From: Ornithinicoccus sp045032955 | Lineage (GTDB): Bacteria > Actinomycetota > Actinomycetes > Actinomycetales > Dermatophilaceae | Reading direction: 5' to 3' | NCBI RefSeq assembly: GCF_045032955.1 | Contig: NZ_JBJFZU010000002.1 | Coordinates: 806,001 to 870,000 of the forward strand | DNA: 64,000 nt | Shown: positions 1-8,034 of the stretch, piece after piece | Layout: the number at the start of each line of letters is the position of its first letter | Numbering within the stretch: the stretch's first letter is position 1 | Program-made: the position numbers and the translations under genes | The notes under the pieces: model-generated | Databases searched by the model: none | The model's input: only the letters and a program-made list of their open reading frames with translations | Told to the model about the DNA's origin: nothing

Positions 1-2720
1 GCCTGCCGACCGGTCAGCCCCCGCAGCAGGCCACCGGCACGCTCCCGCGCGCCACGTCCGTGCAGCACGCCCTCGGCCCATCGGGCCAGGGCCGTGCGGT
101 CGACCTTGCTGGCGTGCCGCACGTCCACCGGTAACCAGTCCCGCACCAGCACCGCCGCGACCGGGGTCGGGACCTCCGCAGCCTCCCGTGCCGCCGCGGC
201 CAGGTCCGCCGGTGCCAGCGCACCGGCTCCGGGCGCCGCCCCGCGCAGCCGGGTCGACCAGCCGCCGCGGGCCTCCGGGACCAGCACCAGCACCACCAGT
301 CGCGCCCCGGCCGGCCCGATGCCGACCGCGGCGACGTCGGCCACCCCGGGCAGGCGACGCACCCGGTTCTCCACCGGGTACGGCGTCAGCGGGCCGTCCG
401 CGGTGTCGATGACGTGTGCCAGGCGCCCCTGCACCCAGAGCCGACCGTCACCGTCCAGCTGGCCGACGTCTCCGGTGCGGTGCCAGCCGGCCGGTCGTTC
501 GCTGCGCGCCTGGGCGGCCCACTGCCGGTCGTAGCGGTCCTTGACGTGCGGTCCGCGCACCACGATCTCCCCGACCACGCCCGGGGACGGTGCGGACCCC
601 AGGTCCTGCGCCGGTATGCCGTCCGCGCCCAGCGGCGCGATGCGGACCTGCACGCCGGGCAGCGGCTGCCCCACGCAGACGCCCTCCCCGCTGCGCCGGT
701 CCTCCTCGGTGAGCCCGGTCGGGTCCAGGCTGGCCACCGGCAGCGCCTCGGTCATCCCGTACGGGGTCTGGGTCTCCGCTGCGGTGAGCACCTCGCGCAC
801 CTGGTGCAGCAGCTCCACCGGGACCGGTGCCCCCGCCGACAGCACCAGTCGGGGTCCGGCCAGTACGGTGCGCTGTCCGGGGGTGAGCGAGGGCGCCGTC
901 GCGGCCACGTTGCGCAGGGCCGCCGGGGCCGCGAAGACCATGCTCGCGTCGACCGCGGCCACGGCCTCGGCGAGGGCGGCGGCGGTCAGGGTGTGCGGGG
1001 CGGTGACGTCCATGTCGGGGACGGCGCTGGGCAGCCCGAGGGCCGGGCCGTAGAGCGCGAACGGGGCGAAGGCGGCCACGAACCGCTCGCCGGGCCCGAA
1101 GCCGAAGGCGGTGCGCAGCAGACCGACCTGGGCGGCCAGCCGCTGCCGGGTGTAGACCACGCCCTTGGGTGGCCCGGTGGCCCCGGAGGTGAAGAGGACG
1201 GCGCCGTCGGCGCTCTCCGACAGGCTCTGCGGGTCGGGCAGCGGTGCCCCGTCGTCGGCCCCCTGTGCGGCCAGCTCGTCGACGGCGGCGCCGTCGGGCT
1301 CCACCCGGATGCGGGTGCCGGGGACGCGGGTGAGTGCGGCCAGCGCCAGCGCCGACGGGATCCCGATGACGTGCCGCGGCCCGGCGCTGCGCAGGGCTGC
1401 TCCCAGCCGCCCCAGCCCGAGGCCGGCGTCTGCGACCACGACGACGGCACCCAGCCGCCACACGGCATACACGACGGTGGTGAGGTCGATCCCGGGGGGG
1501 ACGAGGACGGCGACCCGGTCCCCGGGCTGCACACCGCGCGCCGCGAGGCCACGCGCCACGTCGTCGACGCGGGTGGCGAGCTCACCGAAGGTGATCCTGC
1601 GGCCGGCGCCGGAGAGCTCGACGACGGCCACCTCCTCCGGGCGGCGGACGTCGACATGGATCGGGACCTCGTCGACCGGCGTCTCACTGTCCTGCGCCTC
1701 GCCGGCAGGCGTCACGTCGGTCACGTCACCGGGAGCGACGGTGCGCTGCAACCAGTCCCAGATCACCCCCACCCCTTCCGGCGCGTCCTCCAGGACCAGG
1801 TGCGAGGCGCTCTCGTAGCGCTGCACGTCCGCCTGCGGCAGGCGGGTGAGCAGGTCTTCCAGGTAGCGGGAGGAGAAGACCGGGTCGCGCGGTCCCCAGA
1901 CCATCAGCGCCGGTACGTCGCGCAGGCCGTCCAGTCCCTCGGCGACGGCGTCCAGGGCGGGCCGGCTGGGATGGGTGGCCTCGAAGGGGATGTCCCGGAC
2001 GAAGTCGGCGACCGCGGCGCGGCGGGTGGCCGTGCGGTAGGGCGACGCGAAGGCGGCGCGCACCTCGCGCGGCAGCGGCGGCAACGACAGGGCGGTGGTC
2101 GCCCGGACGAAGGCGGGGGTCCGCTGGCACACCTGCGCCAGCAGGCCGGGGGCCCGGGCGAGGCGGATCACCGGGGGCGGGGCGTGCTCGGCCGGCTGGT
2201 GGACCGCCGTGTTGGTGAGCACCACCCCGGCGAGCTGCGTCCGGTGGCGCTGCGCCCAGCCGAGGCTGACCGGGCCGCCCCAGTCGTGCGCCAGCGTCAC
2301 CACCGGACCGGTGAGTCCCAGGGCGTCGGTCAGGCCGCCCAGGTCCTCGATCCGCTGACCCAGGTTGCGGGCCCGGCCGGGCCGCTCGGACCAGCCCATC
2401 CCGAGCTGGTCGACGGCGACCACCCGCCACCCGGGGGGCGCCTGGGCGATCACCCGGCGCCACAGGTAGGACCAGGTCGGGTTGCCGTGGACGGCGAGCA
2501 CCGTGGTGTGCGCCTGCTCGCCGCGTTCCTCCAACGCCGGACCGTTGTCCAGCACGTGCCAGCGCCGGGTCAGGCCCTCGGCGTCCCTCGCCAGGACGAC
2601 GCGGGACCACCCGCGCTCGAGGCCGGGCAGCGTCCCTGCCGGGAGCCCGACCTGGTGCTGCGTCTGCGCCCGGGCCGGGTCGTGGATCCGGTGGTTCGCG
2701 GGCTGCTTGCTGCTGGACAC
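1..2720 (-). CDS. oleBC: Fused OleBC: beta-lactone decarboxylase / beta-lactone synthetase (partial at left edge)
   Basis: Enzyme of head-to-head olefin synthesis. The first ~320 residues are an alpha/beta-hydrolase of the haloalkane-dehalogenase type, with the nucleophile Asp in LAHDWGGPVS (about residue 145); OleB proteins open a beta-lactone to the cis-olefin and CO2. From about residue 350 an acyl-adenylate-forming domain follows, with the phosphate loop LFTSGATGPPKG (about 510) and the C-terminal lysine motif HASKVDR (about 871); OleC makes the beta-lactone. The start is a GTG 12 bases after the oleA stop. The frame is open to the window edge: 906 codons are seen, and only a few residues are likely missing because the adenylation domain is essentially finished. 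The B-C fusion is the known actinobacterial arrangement. oleD, the ketone reductase, should lie beyond the left edge. Confidence 0.92.
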   Translation of the reverse strand, partial: MSSSKQPANHRIHDPARAQTQHQVGLPAGTLPGLERGWSRVVLARDAEGLTRRWHVLDNGPALEERGEQAHTTVLAVHGNPTWSYLWRRVIAQAPPGWRVVAVDQLGMGWSERPGRARNLGQRIEDLGGLTDALGLTGPVVTLAHDWGGPVSLGWAQRHRTQLAGVVLTNTAVHQPAEHAPPPVIRLARAPGLLAQVCQRTPAFVRATTALSLPPLPREVRAAFASPYRTATRRAAVADFVRDIPFEATHPSRPALDAVAEGLDGLRDVPALMVWGPRDPVFSSRYLEDLLTRLPQADVQRYESASHLVLEDAPEGVGVIWDWLQRTVAPGDVTDVTPAGEAQDSETPVDEVPIHVDVRRPEEVAVVELSGAGRRITFGELATRVDDVARGLAARGVQPGDRVAVLVPPGIDLTTVVYAVWRLGAVVVVADAGLGLGRLGAALRSAGPRHVIGIPSALALAALTRVPGTRIRVEPDGAAVDELAAQGADDGAPLPDPQSLSESADGAVLFTSGATGPPKGVVYTRQRLAAQVGLLRTAFGFGPGERFVAAFAPFALYGPALGLPSAVPDMDVTAPHTLTAAALAEAVAAVDASMVFAAPAALRNVAATAPSLTPGQRTVLAGPRLVLSAGAPVPVELLHQVREVLTAAETQTPYGMTEALPVASLDPTGLTEEDRRSGEGVCVGQPLPGVQVRIAPLGADGIPAQDLGSAPSPGVVGEIVVRGPHVKDRYDRQWAAQARSERPAGWHRTGDVGQLDGDGRLWVQGRLAHVIDTADGPLTPYPVENRVRRLPGVADVAAVGIGPAGARLVVLVLVPEARGGWSTRLRGAAPGAGALAPADLAAAAREAAEVPTPVAAVLVRDWLPVDVRHASKVDRTALARWAEGVLHGRGARERAGGLLRGLTGRQ

Positions 2721-2732
2721 GCGGCCCTCAGC

Positions 2733-3755
2733 TCACCATTCGATCTCGAGGCAGGTCATGTTGAGCCCGGAGCCGATCCCCATCATCAGGACCCGGTCCC
2801 CGCGGGTCAGGGAGTCCGCCTCCTTGGCCAGGGTGATGGCGACGGCGGCGGGACCCACGTTGCCGTAGGTGGGGAAGGTGAGCGGGATCCGCGACTGGTC
2901 CAGACCGAGCGCCTCGGCGGTCCTGCTGGTATGCACCCGCGAGACCTGGTGGACGATGTACCGGTCCATGTCGTCCCAGTCGAACTCCTCGGCCGCGTCC
3001 TGCCAGAGGGTGGTGGCCAGACCGACCCCGGCCACCAGCAGGCCCTGGGCGTCGGTCCGCATCTCGGTGAAGTCGCCGACGCACAGCTCGTGGTGCTCGG
3101 TGGCCGCACGGGTCACCCCGCCCACCACACGGTGGCCCTGCGGGTGCTCGCTGGCCCGTCCGAGCAGCATCGCGGCCGCTCCCGAGCCCAGGGTCAGCGT
3201 GGCGAACTGGGAGAGGATGTCCTCTGCGGTGGAGTCGTCGGCCGCGAGCCGCTCCAGGGTGCGCTCCTGCGGGGATCGCGAGCCCTCCCCGCAGACCACC
3301 AGGGCGTAGTCGATCTGCCCGGCGTCGATCATCGTGGCCGCCAGCTGCATCCCGTTGACGAAGCCCAGGCAGGCGTTGGTGAGGTCGAAGTTCAGGCACG
3401 CGGACGGCAGACCCAGGTCATGGTGGATCGACACGGCGATCGAGGGCTCGAGGTGCTCGCGGCTCACCGAGGTGTTGATCAGCAGCCCGACCGAACCTGC
3501 GTCCACCCCGGCCTGCTGCAGCGCCGCCCGGGCCGCCTCGACGGCTCCGTCGACGAACGTCTGGTCCTCGCCCCACCAGCGCCGTTCCTCGATGCCGGCC
3601 AGCTGTGCCAGCATGCCCGGCCGCAGACCGTTGCGCCGGTAGGAGTCACCGATCACCTCGTCGAACTCGGCCGAGGTCTTCACCACGGGGGCGTCGACGG
3701 CGGTGACGGAGAGCACAGCGGTGTCGCGGTGCCGGAAGGTGGCGTTGCCGTTCAA
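2733..3755 (-). CDS. oleA: OleA, acyl-CoA condensing thiolase-fold enzyme of olefin synthesis
   Basis: Condenses two fatty acyl-CoA molecules head to head into a 2-alkyl-3-ketoacid, the first step of olefin synthesis. The FabH/thiolase fold is clear: catalytic Cys in LTNACLGFVN, His in YIVHQVSRVH, Asn in YGNVGPAA, and the OleA-typical INTSVSREHLEPS stretch carrying the extra catalytic Glu region. About 340 residues is normal for OleA. No ATG fits the N-terminus. The TTG at 3755 is preceded by GAGG five bases upstream and gives MNGNATFRH; a longer TTG start at 3776 lacks a ribosome site. It is transcribed with oleBC, 12 bases downstream. FabH is less likely, because fatty-acid synthesis genes are absent and the OleBC partner is adjacent. 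Confidence 0.9.
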   Translation of the reverse strand: MNGNATFRHRDTAVLSVTAVDAPVVKTSAEFDEVIGDSYRRNGLRPGMLAQLAGIEERRWWGEDQTFVDGAVEAARAALQQAGVDAGSVGLLINTSVSREHLEPSIAVSIHHDLGLPSACLNFDLTNACLGFVNGMQLAATMIDAGQIDYALVVCGEGSRSPQERTLERLAADDSTAEDILSQFATLTLGSGAAAMLLGRASEHPQGHRVVGGVTRAATEHHELCVGDFTEMRTDAQGLLVAGVGLATTLWQDAAEEFDWDDMDRYIVHQVSRVHTSRTAEALGLDQSRIPLTFPTYGNVGPAAVAITLAKEADSLTRGDRVLMMGIGSGLNMTCLEIEW

Positions 3756-3903
3756 GGGGGCCTCGGTCTGACTCAAGGGGTGACGGGACAGACGACCATT
3801 CGACCACAGCGGGGCCGAGTCGGAAGAATGGACCGATCCCCTGTGTCACGATGGGCATACCGTCGACGGCCCCGGCCGGGCCGCTGGGAAGAGGGAGAGA
3901 CCG

Positions 3904-4803
3904 ATGACGACGACTCGTAGGCGCCTGGGCGCACTGGTCACCGCGGGGGTGCTGGGTCTGGGGCTCAGCGCGTGCGGAGGGGGCGACGAGACCGGGGACG
4001 ACCCGGGCACCTCGAGTGCCGCCGAGGACACGCAGGAGGCGGTGGAGGACACCGCGGCCGAGACCAGCGAGGCCCCCGCCGCCGATGACGACGCCGCGAC
4101 CACCTCGGCAGCAGAGGAGGACCCCGGTGCCGCCGCCGGCGAGGGCGAGGAGGTGCCGATCGAGGAGTTCCTGGCCATGCTGCAGGAGCCGGGCGAGGAG
4201 ACCCTGGCGAGCTACACGATGACGATGGCGATGCAGGCCGAGGGCGAGGACATCGAGGCCCAGGGGGCGGTCGACCTCAGCGGCGACCAGCCCGCCATGA
4301 ACATGACCATGACGATGGCCGAGCTGGGCGAGATCGAGATGATCACGGTGGGCGGGGACATCTTCCTGGCGATGCCGGGCGTCACCCCTGAGGGCATGTA
4401 CATGCAGGCCTCGGAGGAGATGCTGGGGGAGGCCGGGGCGCTGGACGAGCTGGACGTGAGCTCCCAGTGGGAGGCCTGGGAGCAGGGTGCGCAGGAGGTC
4501 CGGTTCCTCGGGGACGAGGATCTGGACGGCACCGAGCTCGGCCACTACCAGGTCACCGTGGACCCCGCCGCGGCGGCGGAGGCGATGGGTCAGGACGCGG
4601 AGGCCCTGAGCGGGACGGACACGATCGTCTACGACGTGTGGCTGGACCAGGACAACCTCATGCGCCAGCTCTCCTTCGACCTGGAGGGCGTCATGGTGGA
4701 GATGTCGATGGACGACTGGGGCCAGGACCAGAGCATCGAGGCCCCCGCCGCCGACCAGGTGATGGAGATGGACGAGATGCCGGGGTCCGGCAGCGACGGC
4801 TGA
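3904..4803 (+). CDS. Methionine-rich acidic lipoprotein, LppX/LprG-like
   Basis: Predicted exported lipoprotein. A twin-Arg-rich n-region and hydrophobic stretch end in the lipobox LSAC (Cys24). Residues 25-90 form a low-complexity acidic Ala/Thr/Glu linker. The rest (about 95-290) looks like a LolA/LppX-type half-barrel domain: repeated amphipathic strands such as SYTMTMAMQAEG, then YDVWLDQDNLMRQLSFD near the C-terminus. Methionine is strikingly frequent for this genome (MNMTMTMAE, GMYMQASEEM, VMEMDEM). LppX/LprG relatives carry lipids between membrane and envelope; that role here is inference from fold resemblance only. ATG follows GGGAGAGACC. Transcription diverges from oleA and ends at a strong hairpin just after the stop. 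Confidence 0.8.
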   Translation: MTTTRRRLGALVTAGVLGLGLSACGGGDETGDDPGTSSAAEDTQEAVEDTAAETSEAPAADDDAATTSAAEEDPGAAAGEGEEVPIEEFLAMLQEPGEETLASYTMTMAMQAEGEDIEAQGAVDLSGDQPAMNMTMTMAELGEIEMITVGGDIFLAMPGVTPEGMYMQASEEMLGEAGALDELDVSSQWEAWEQGAQEVRFLGDEDLDGTELGHYQVTVDPAAAAEAMGQDAEALSGTDTIVYDVWLDQDNLMRQLSFDLEGVMVEMSMDDWGQDQSIEAPAADQVMEMDEMPGSGSDG

Positions 4804-4816
4804 GCCCGCACGGCAC

Positions 4817-4864
4817 GACGCCCGGAGGGGCCGCGACCAGCACGGTCGCGGCCCCTCCGGCGTC
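4817..4864 (+). terminator. Rho-independent-type hairpin after the lipoprotein gene
   Basis: Near-perfect GC-rich inverted repeat: the 16-base arm CGGAGGGGCCGCGACC (4823-4838) pairs with 4844-4859, loop AGCAC, and the stem extends outward with one bulge to 4817 and 4864. There is no clear T-run, as is usual for actinobacterial terminators. Confidence 0.8.
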
Positions 4865-5007
4865 GTCCGGGGGACCGGGGCCCGACGCCGCGGTGAACGG
4901 GCCGTGAACCTTCCCCGATCGGGGCGGATCCGGCCCCCGGCACCCTCCACGCCGCGTCAGACTGGGACGGCACGCACGTCGACGTCCCACCCGGAAGGAC
5001 CAGCCTC

Positions 5008-5328
5008 ATGTCATCAGGATGGGTGCCGGTACGGATGATCCGGTGGCCGGCCCAGCAGCAGGACCGGGCGCGCTGCGTGGAGCGGGGCATCCCGCACGTC
5101 GTGCTGGTCGAGGACGGCAGCCTTCCTCCCGAGCTGGCCCCGGCCTCGGTGGTGCTCTTCGAGCCGGTGTCCGAGATCAGCCTGCGGCGGGCGGTGGACG
5201 ACCTGGCGTGGGGTGGGAGCGCTCCGGCGGTCGCGCCGCCGGCCAAGGGGGTCCCGCCGGTCCCGGGAACGGTCGGACCGTCGCGCCGCAACCGCTCGCT
5301 GGTGGGGATCGTCGCCGCGATGCTCTGA
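5008..5328 (+). CDS. Small protein of unknown function
   Basis: Not recognised. The frame of 106 residues has a good ribosome site (GGAAGGA, 9 bases before ATG) and typical high third-position GC. The middle section (HVVLVEDGSLPPELAPAS, then VVLFEPVSEISLRRAVDDL) reads like a compact alpha/beta domain, followed by a Pro/Gly-rich linker and a short basic C-terminus. There is no signal peptide or membrane segment. It converges on the TagF-like gene, whose stop is 13 bases away. It could be a spurious frame, but the start context and composition favour a real gene. Confidence 0.5.
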   Translation: MSSGWVPVRMIRWPAQQQDRARCVERGIPHVVLVEDGSLPPELAPASVVLFEPVSEISLRRAVDDLAWGGSAPAVAPPAKGVPPVPGTVGPSRRNRSLVGIVAAML

Positions 5329-5340
5329 GAGGCCGGCGGG

Positions 5341-8034
5341 TCAGGGCCCGTCGGTGCTTTCGAGACCTTCGAGCAGGCGGGCGACGACGCGGTCGGCGCT
5401 GTGCCCGTCGTCGAGGGTGTTGAACCGCTCGACCCAGCGCGCGTAGCGCCCGGCGTAGGGCGCAGGGTCGTCCATCGCCCGGATGGCCGCGACCACCTGC
5501 TGCTGGGTGGCGACCACGGGACCCGGCGCGTGCTCCTCCAGGTCGAAGTAGACGCCACGGATGTCGTCCCGGTAGGCGTCCAGGTCGGGGACGTAGAAGA
5601 TCATCGGCCGTCGGGTCACGGAGAAGTCGAACATCACCGAGGAGTAGTCGGTGATCATCGCGTCGGCCGCCAGGAAGAGCTCGGTGATGCTCGGGTAGGT
5701 GGTCACGTCGATCACCCCGGCCTGGCGCACGCTCGCCCCGTGGCCCACCGTGCGGGAGTGCCCGCGCAGCAGGACTACGTAGTCGTCGCCGAGCTCCTCG
5801 GTGAGGCGGTGCAGGTCGAGGAAGACGACCAGGCCGGCGGCGTTGTCCCGCCAGGTCGGGGCGTACAGCACCGCCCTCTGCTCGGGACGGATGCCGAGGG
5901 CGGCGCGGACCGCCTCCCCGGACCCCTGCACCAGCGCGTCGTTGCGTGGGTAGCCCTCCTCGTAGAAGGTCCCCGTCCAGCCGTAGGCGCTGCGGAGGAT
6001 CTCGGTGCTGTGTGCGTTCTGGCTGAGCAGGACGTCCCACTTGTCGCGCTCGGTCTCCAGCGCCTGGCGGGTCGAGGCACCGACGTTCGGGCGGTCCAGC
6101 CCGATCCGTTTGAACATGGAGCCGTGCCAGGTCTGCAGCACCGTCTGGAACGGCTGCGGGACGAACCGGCGACGCAGCCAGTCGTTGACGACCACGTAGC
6201 GGGAACGGGCCCGGGCGTCGAACCAGGCCTGGGTGCCCTCGACCACCGCCACCGCCCCCGGAGGGACCGGGACCGAGATGTCGGCGACGCCCCAGTACCG
6301 GGTCCAGTCCGGGTGGTCGCGGGCGAGCACCCGGTCGATGGCGTAGGGGTTGCAGGTGGCCAGCCGGCCGTAGAAGCTCTCCAGGTAGACCGAACGCTGC
6401 GGCGCGTGCTCGCCCTCGAGGTAGGCCCGGTCCATCCGACGCTGGTGGAAGGACCCGAGCTCGTGCTCGCCGCGGGTCAGCCCGACCCGCAGCACCAGGG
6501 CCCGGCCCTTGCCGATCTCCAGCCGCATCCGGGCCTGCGGGACGTCCAGCTTCTCCGGGGTGCGGGCGACCACGGCGGGGCTGGACATCATCCGCACCGA
6601 ACCGCCGGCGGGGTCGGTGGCCCGCAGCGTGTAGGTGCCGGTGCGGGGGAGCTGCTCGGGGCCGCCCCACTGGCTGCGGAGCAGCTCGACGCTCGCCGTC
6701 CAGGTGCCGTCGGGGTGCAGGACCGCCTGAGCCGGCAGCTCCTGGCGCCGCCCCCGAAGGGTCATCTCGACGGCGTCCAGGGTGCCGCCCCAGGTGCCCC
6801 CGAGCTCCAGCCGCGGTGCCTCGCCCGGCTCCAGCCGGACCTCGGTGACGACCAGCCGCGAGGAGGTGTCGCTGAGGTAGAGCAGGCCGCCTCCGCCGGC
6901 ATAGGCCATCAGCCCCGACCCGGTGCTCTGCACCGGGTCGCCCTGGCCCAGCGCGGTGGCGACCCGGTGCTCGGACCCGTCGGCGTCGGTGAGCACCACC
7001 CGGTAGGTCTGGGCCACCAGCTGCTGACCGAGACGCTCCTGCACGGTGGCGGCCGACCGCTCGTCCCCGCCCTGCTCCGAGCCCACCTCCTCGATCGCGT
7101 CCTCGCTCTCGTCGCCGAGGCGTCGTCCCCGGTCCAGGGCGCTCTCCTCGGTCTCGGCCTCCAGCTCCTCGGCGGCCTGGGTGACCACCCAGGTCTCGGG
7201 GACGTCGGCGTCCAGCCGCACCGTGCCCGCCGCTGTCCGTTCCATCCGGAGCGGGCGCCGGGCCTGGCGCGAGACGAGCTCCGCACGCACCGGCGCGAGC
7301 CCGCGCAGGCCCACGTCCAGCTGCACGTGGCGCCGGTCGAGCCGCAGGCCGGTGGCCAGCGCGGTCGGCACCTTGCGCGCGAAGAAGAGACCCCGCCGGC
7401 GACGCCAGCTCGGGACCAGCTGGACACCGGAGGCGTCGGTCCCGGCCCCGAGCACCCGGGCCGACCCGCGCCGGTGCCGGTACTTCAGCGTCCCCGACCG
7501 GGTCCGTCCGTCCGCCCCGGTGACCTCGACGTGCACCTGCCACTTCTCCGGCGAGGGGTCGGCGACCAGCGGAGCGAGGTCGAAGGTTGCCACGAAGCCG
7601 GTGTTGGCGTAGTCGAACTCCGCCCGGGTGGCGAACCCGTTGATCTCCATCTCGGAGACGGTGCGCACCTGCGCCTGGACACGCAGCCGGGACCCCGGAC
7701 GCCGCAGGAACACCCGGAACCGTGGCGGGGTGGGGTAGCCGTAGCCGCGCTCGTAGGCCCAGCCGGTGATCTCGTACCGGTTGTCCGCGAGCCAGCGGGC
7801 ACGCCACAGGGTCGCCACCCAGCCCACCTGGCGACGGGTGAGCGTGTTGATGCCGCGGCGGGCGGCCTGCCGCCCCACCTGGTATGCCCGGCGCCGGCGC
7901 GGGCTGTCCGAGGACGACACGGCGGTCAGCTGGCGGCGCAGCTCCTTGCGGGCCCGCAGCGCGAGCACGTCGGCGCTCTCGGTGAGCAGCAACCGGGCCC
8001 GGGTGAGGGCGCGGGGCGTGATGGGGCGGGCCAT
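5341..8034 (-). CDS. CDP-glycerol glycerophosphotransferase family protein (TagF-like)
   Basis: Large enzyme (897 residues) that probably polymerises or attaches polyol-phosphate units on the cytoplasmic face for a wall teichoic-acid-like polymer. The C-terminal ~380 residues are the CDP-glycerol:poly(glycerophosphate) transferase domain, with TWHGSMFKRIGLD, APTWRDN, LLRGHSRT and ITDYSSVMFDF, the last matching the conserved nucleotide-binding/active-site block. The N-terminal ~500 residues are less conserved; they include beta-rich segments and an acidic stretch (EELEAETEESALDRG), perhaps an accessory binding region. The start MARPITPRA at 8034 overlaps the preceding stop (TGATG), implying translational coupling; the frame upstream of it has no family character. 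Confidence 0.88.
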   Translation of the reverse strand: MARPITPRALTRARLLLTESADVLALRARKELRRQLTAVSSSDSPRRRRAYQVGRQAARRGINTLTRRQVGWVATLWRARWLADNRYEITGWAYERGYGYPTPPRFRVFLRRPGSRLRVQAQVRTVSEMEINGFATRAEFDYANTGFVATFDLAPLVADPSPEKWQVHVEVTGADGRTRSGTLKYRHRRGSARVLGAGTDASGVQLVPSWRRRRGLFFARKVPTALATGLRLDRRHVQLDVGLRGLAPVRAELVSRQARRPLRMERTAAGTVRLDADVPETWVVTQAAEELEAETEESALDRGRRLGDESEDAIEEVGSEQGGDERSAATVQERLGQQLVAQTYRVVLTDADGSEHRVATALGQGDPVQSTGSGLMAYAGGGGLLYLSDTSSRLVVTEVRLEPGEAPRLELGGTWGGTLDAVEMTLRGRRQELPAQAVLHPDGTWTASVELLRSQWGGPEQLPRTGTYTLRATDPAGGSVRMMSSPAVVARTPEKLDVPQARMRLEIGKGRALVLRVGLTRGEHELGSFHQRRMDRAYLEGEHAPQRSVYLESFYGRLATCNPYAIDRVLARDHPDWTRYWGVADISVPVPPGAVAVVEGTQAWFDARARSRYVVVNDWLRRRFVPQPFQTVLQTWHGSMFKRIGLDRPNVGASTRQALETERDKWDVLLSQNAHSTEILRSAYGWTGTFYEEGYPRNDALVQGSGEAVRAALGIRPEQRAVLYAPTWRDNAAGLVVFLDLHRLTEELGDDYVVLLRGHSRTVGHGASVRQAGVIDVTTYPSITELFLAADAMITDYSSVMFDFSVTRRPMIFYVPDLDAYRDDIRGVYFDLEEHAPGPVVATQQQVVAAIRAMDDPAPYAGRYARWVERFNTLDDGHSADRVVARLLEGLESTDGP

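Noticed and set aside
2733..3755. oleA read as fabH (fatty-acid initiation)
   Set aside because: The INTSVSREHLEPS and TNACLGF stretches and the adjacent OleBC fit OleA; no fab genes are nearby.
414..3920. An 1168-codon plus-strand open frame over the ole genes
   Set aside because: Antisense to oleA and oleBC, whose catalytic motifs are all on the minus strand; the translation is Arg/Gly/Asp-rich without motifs.
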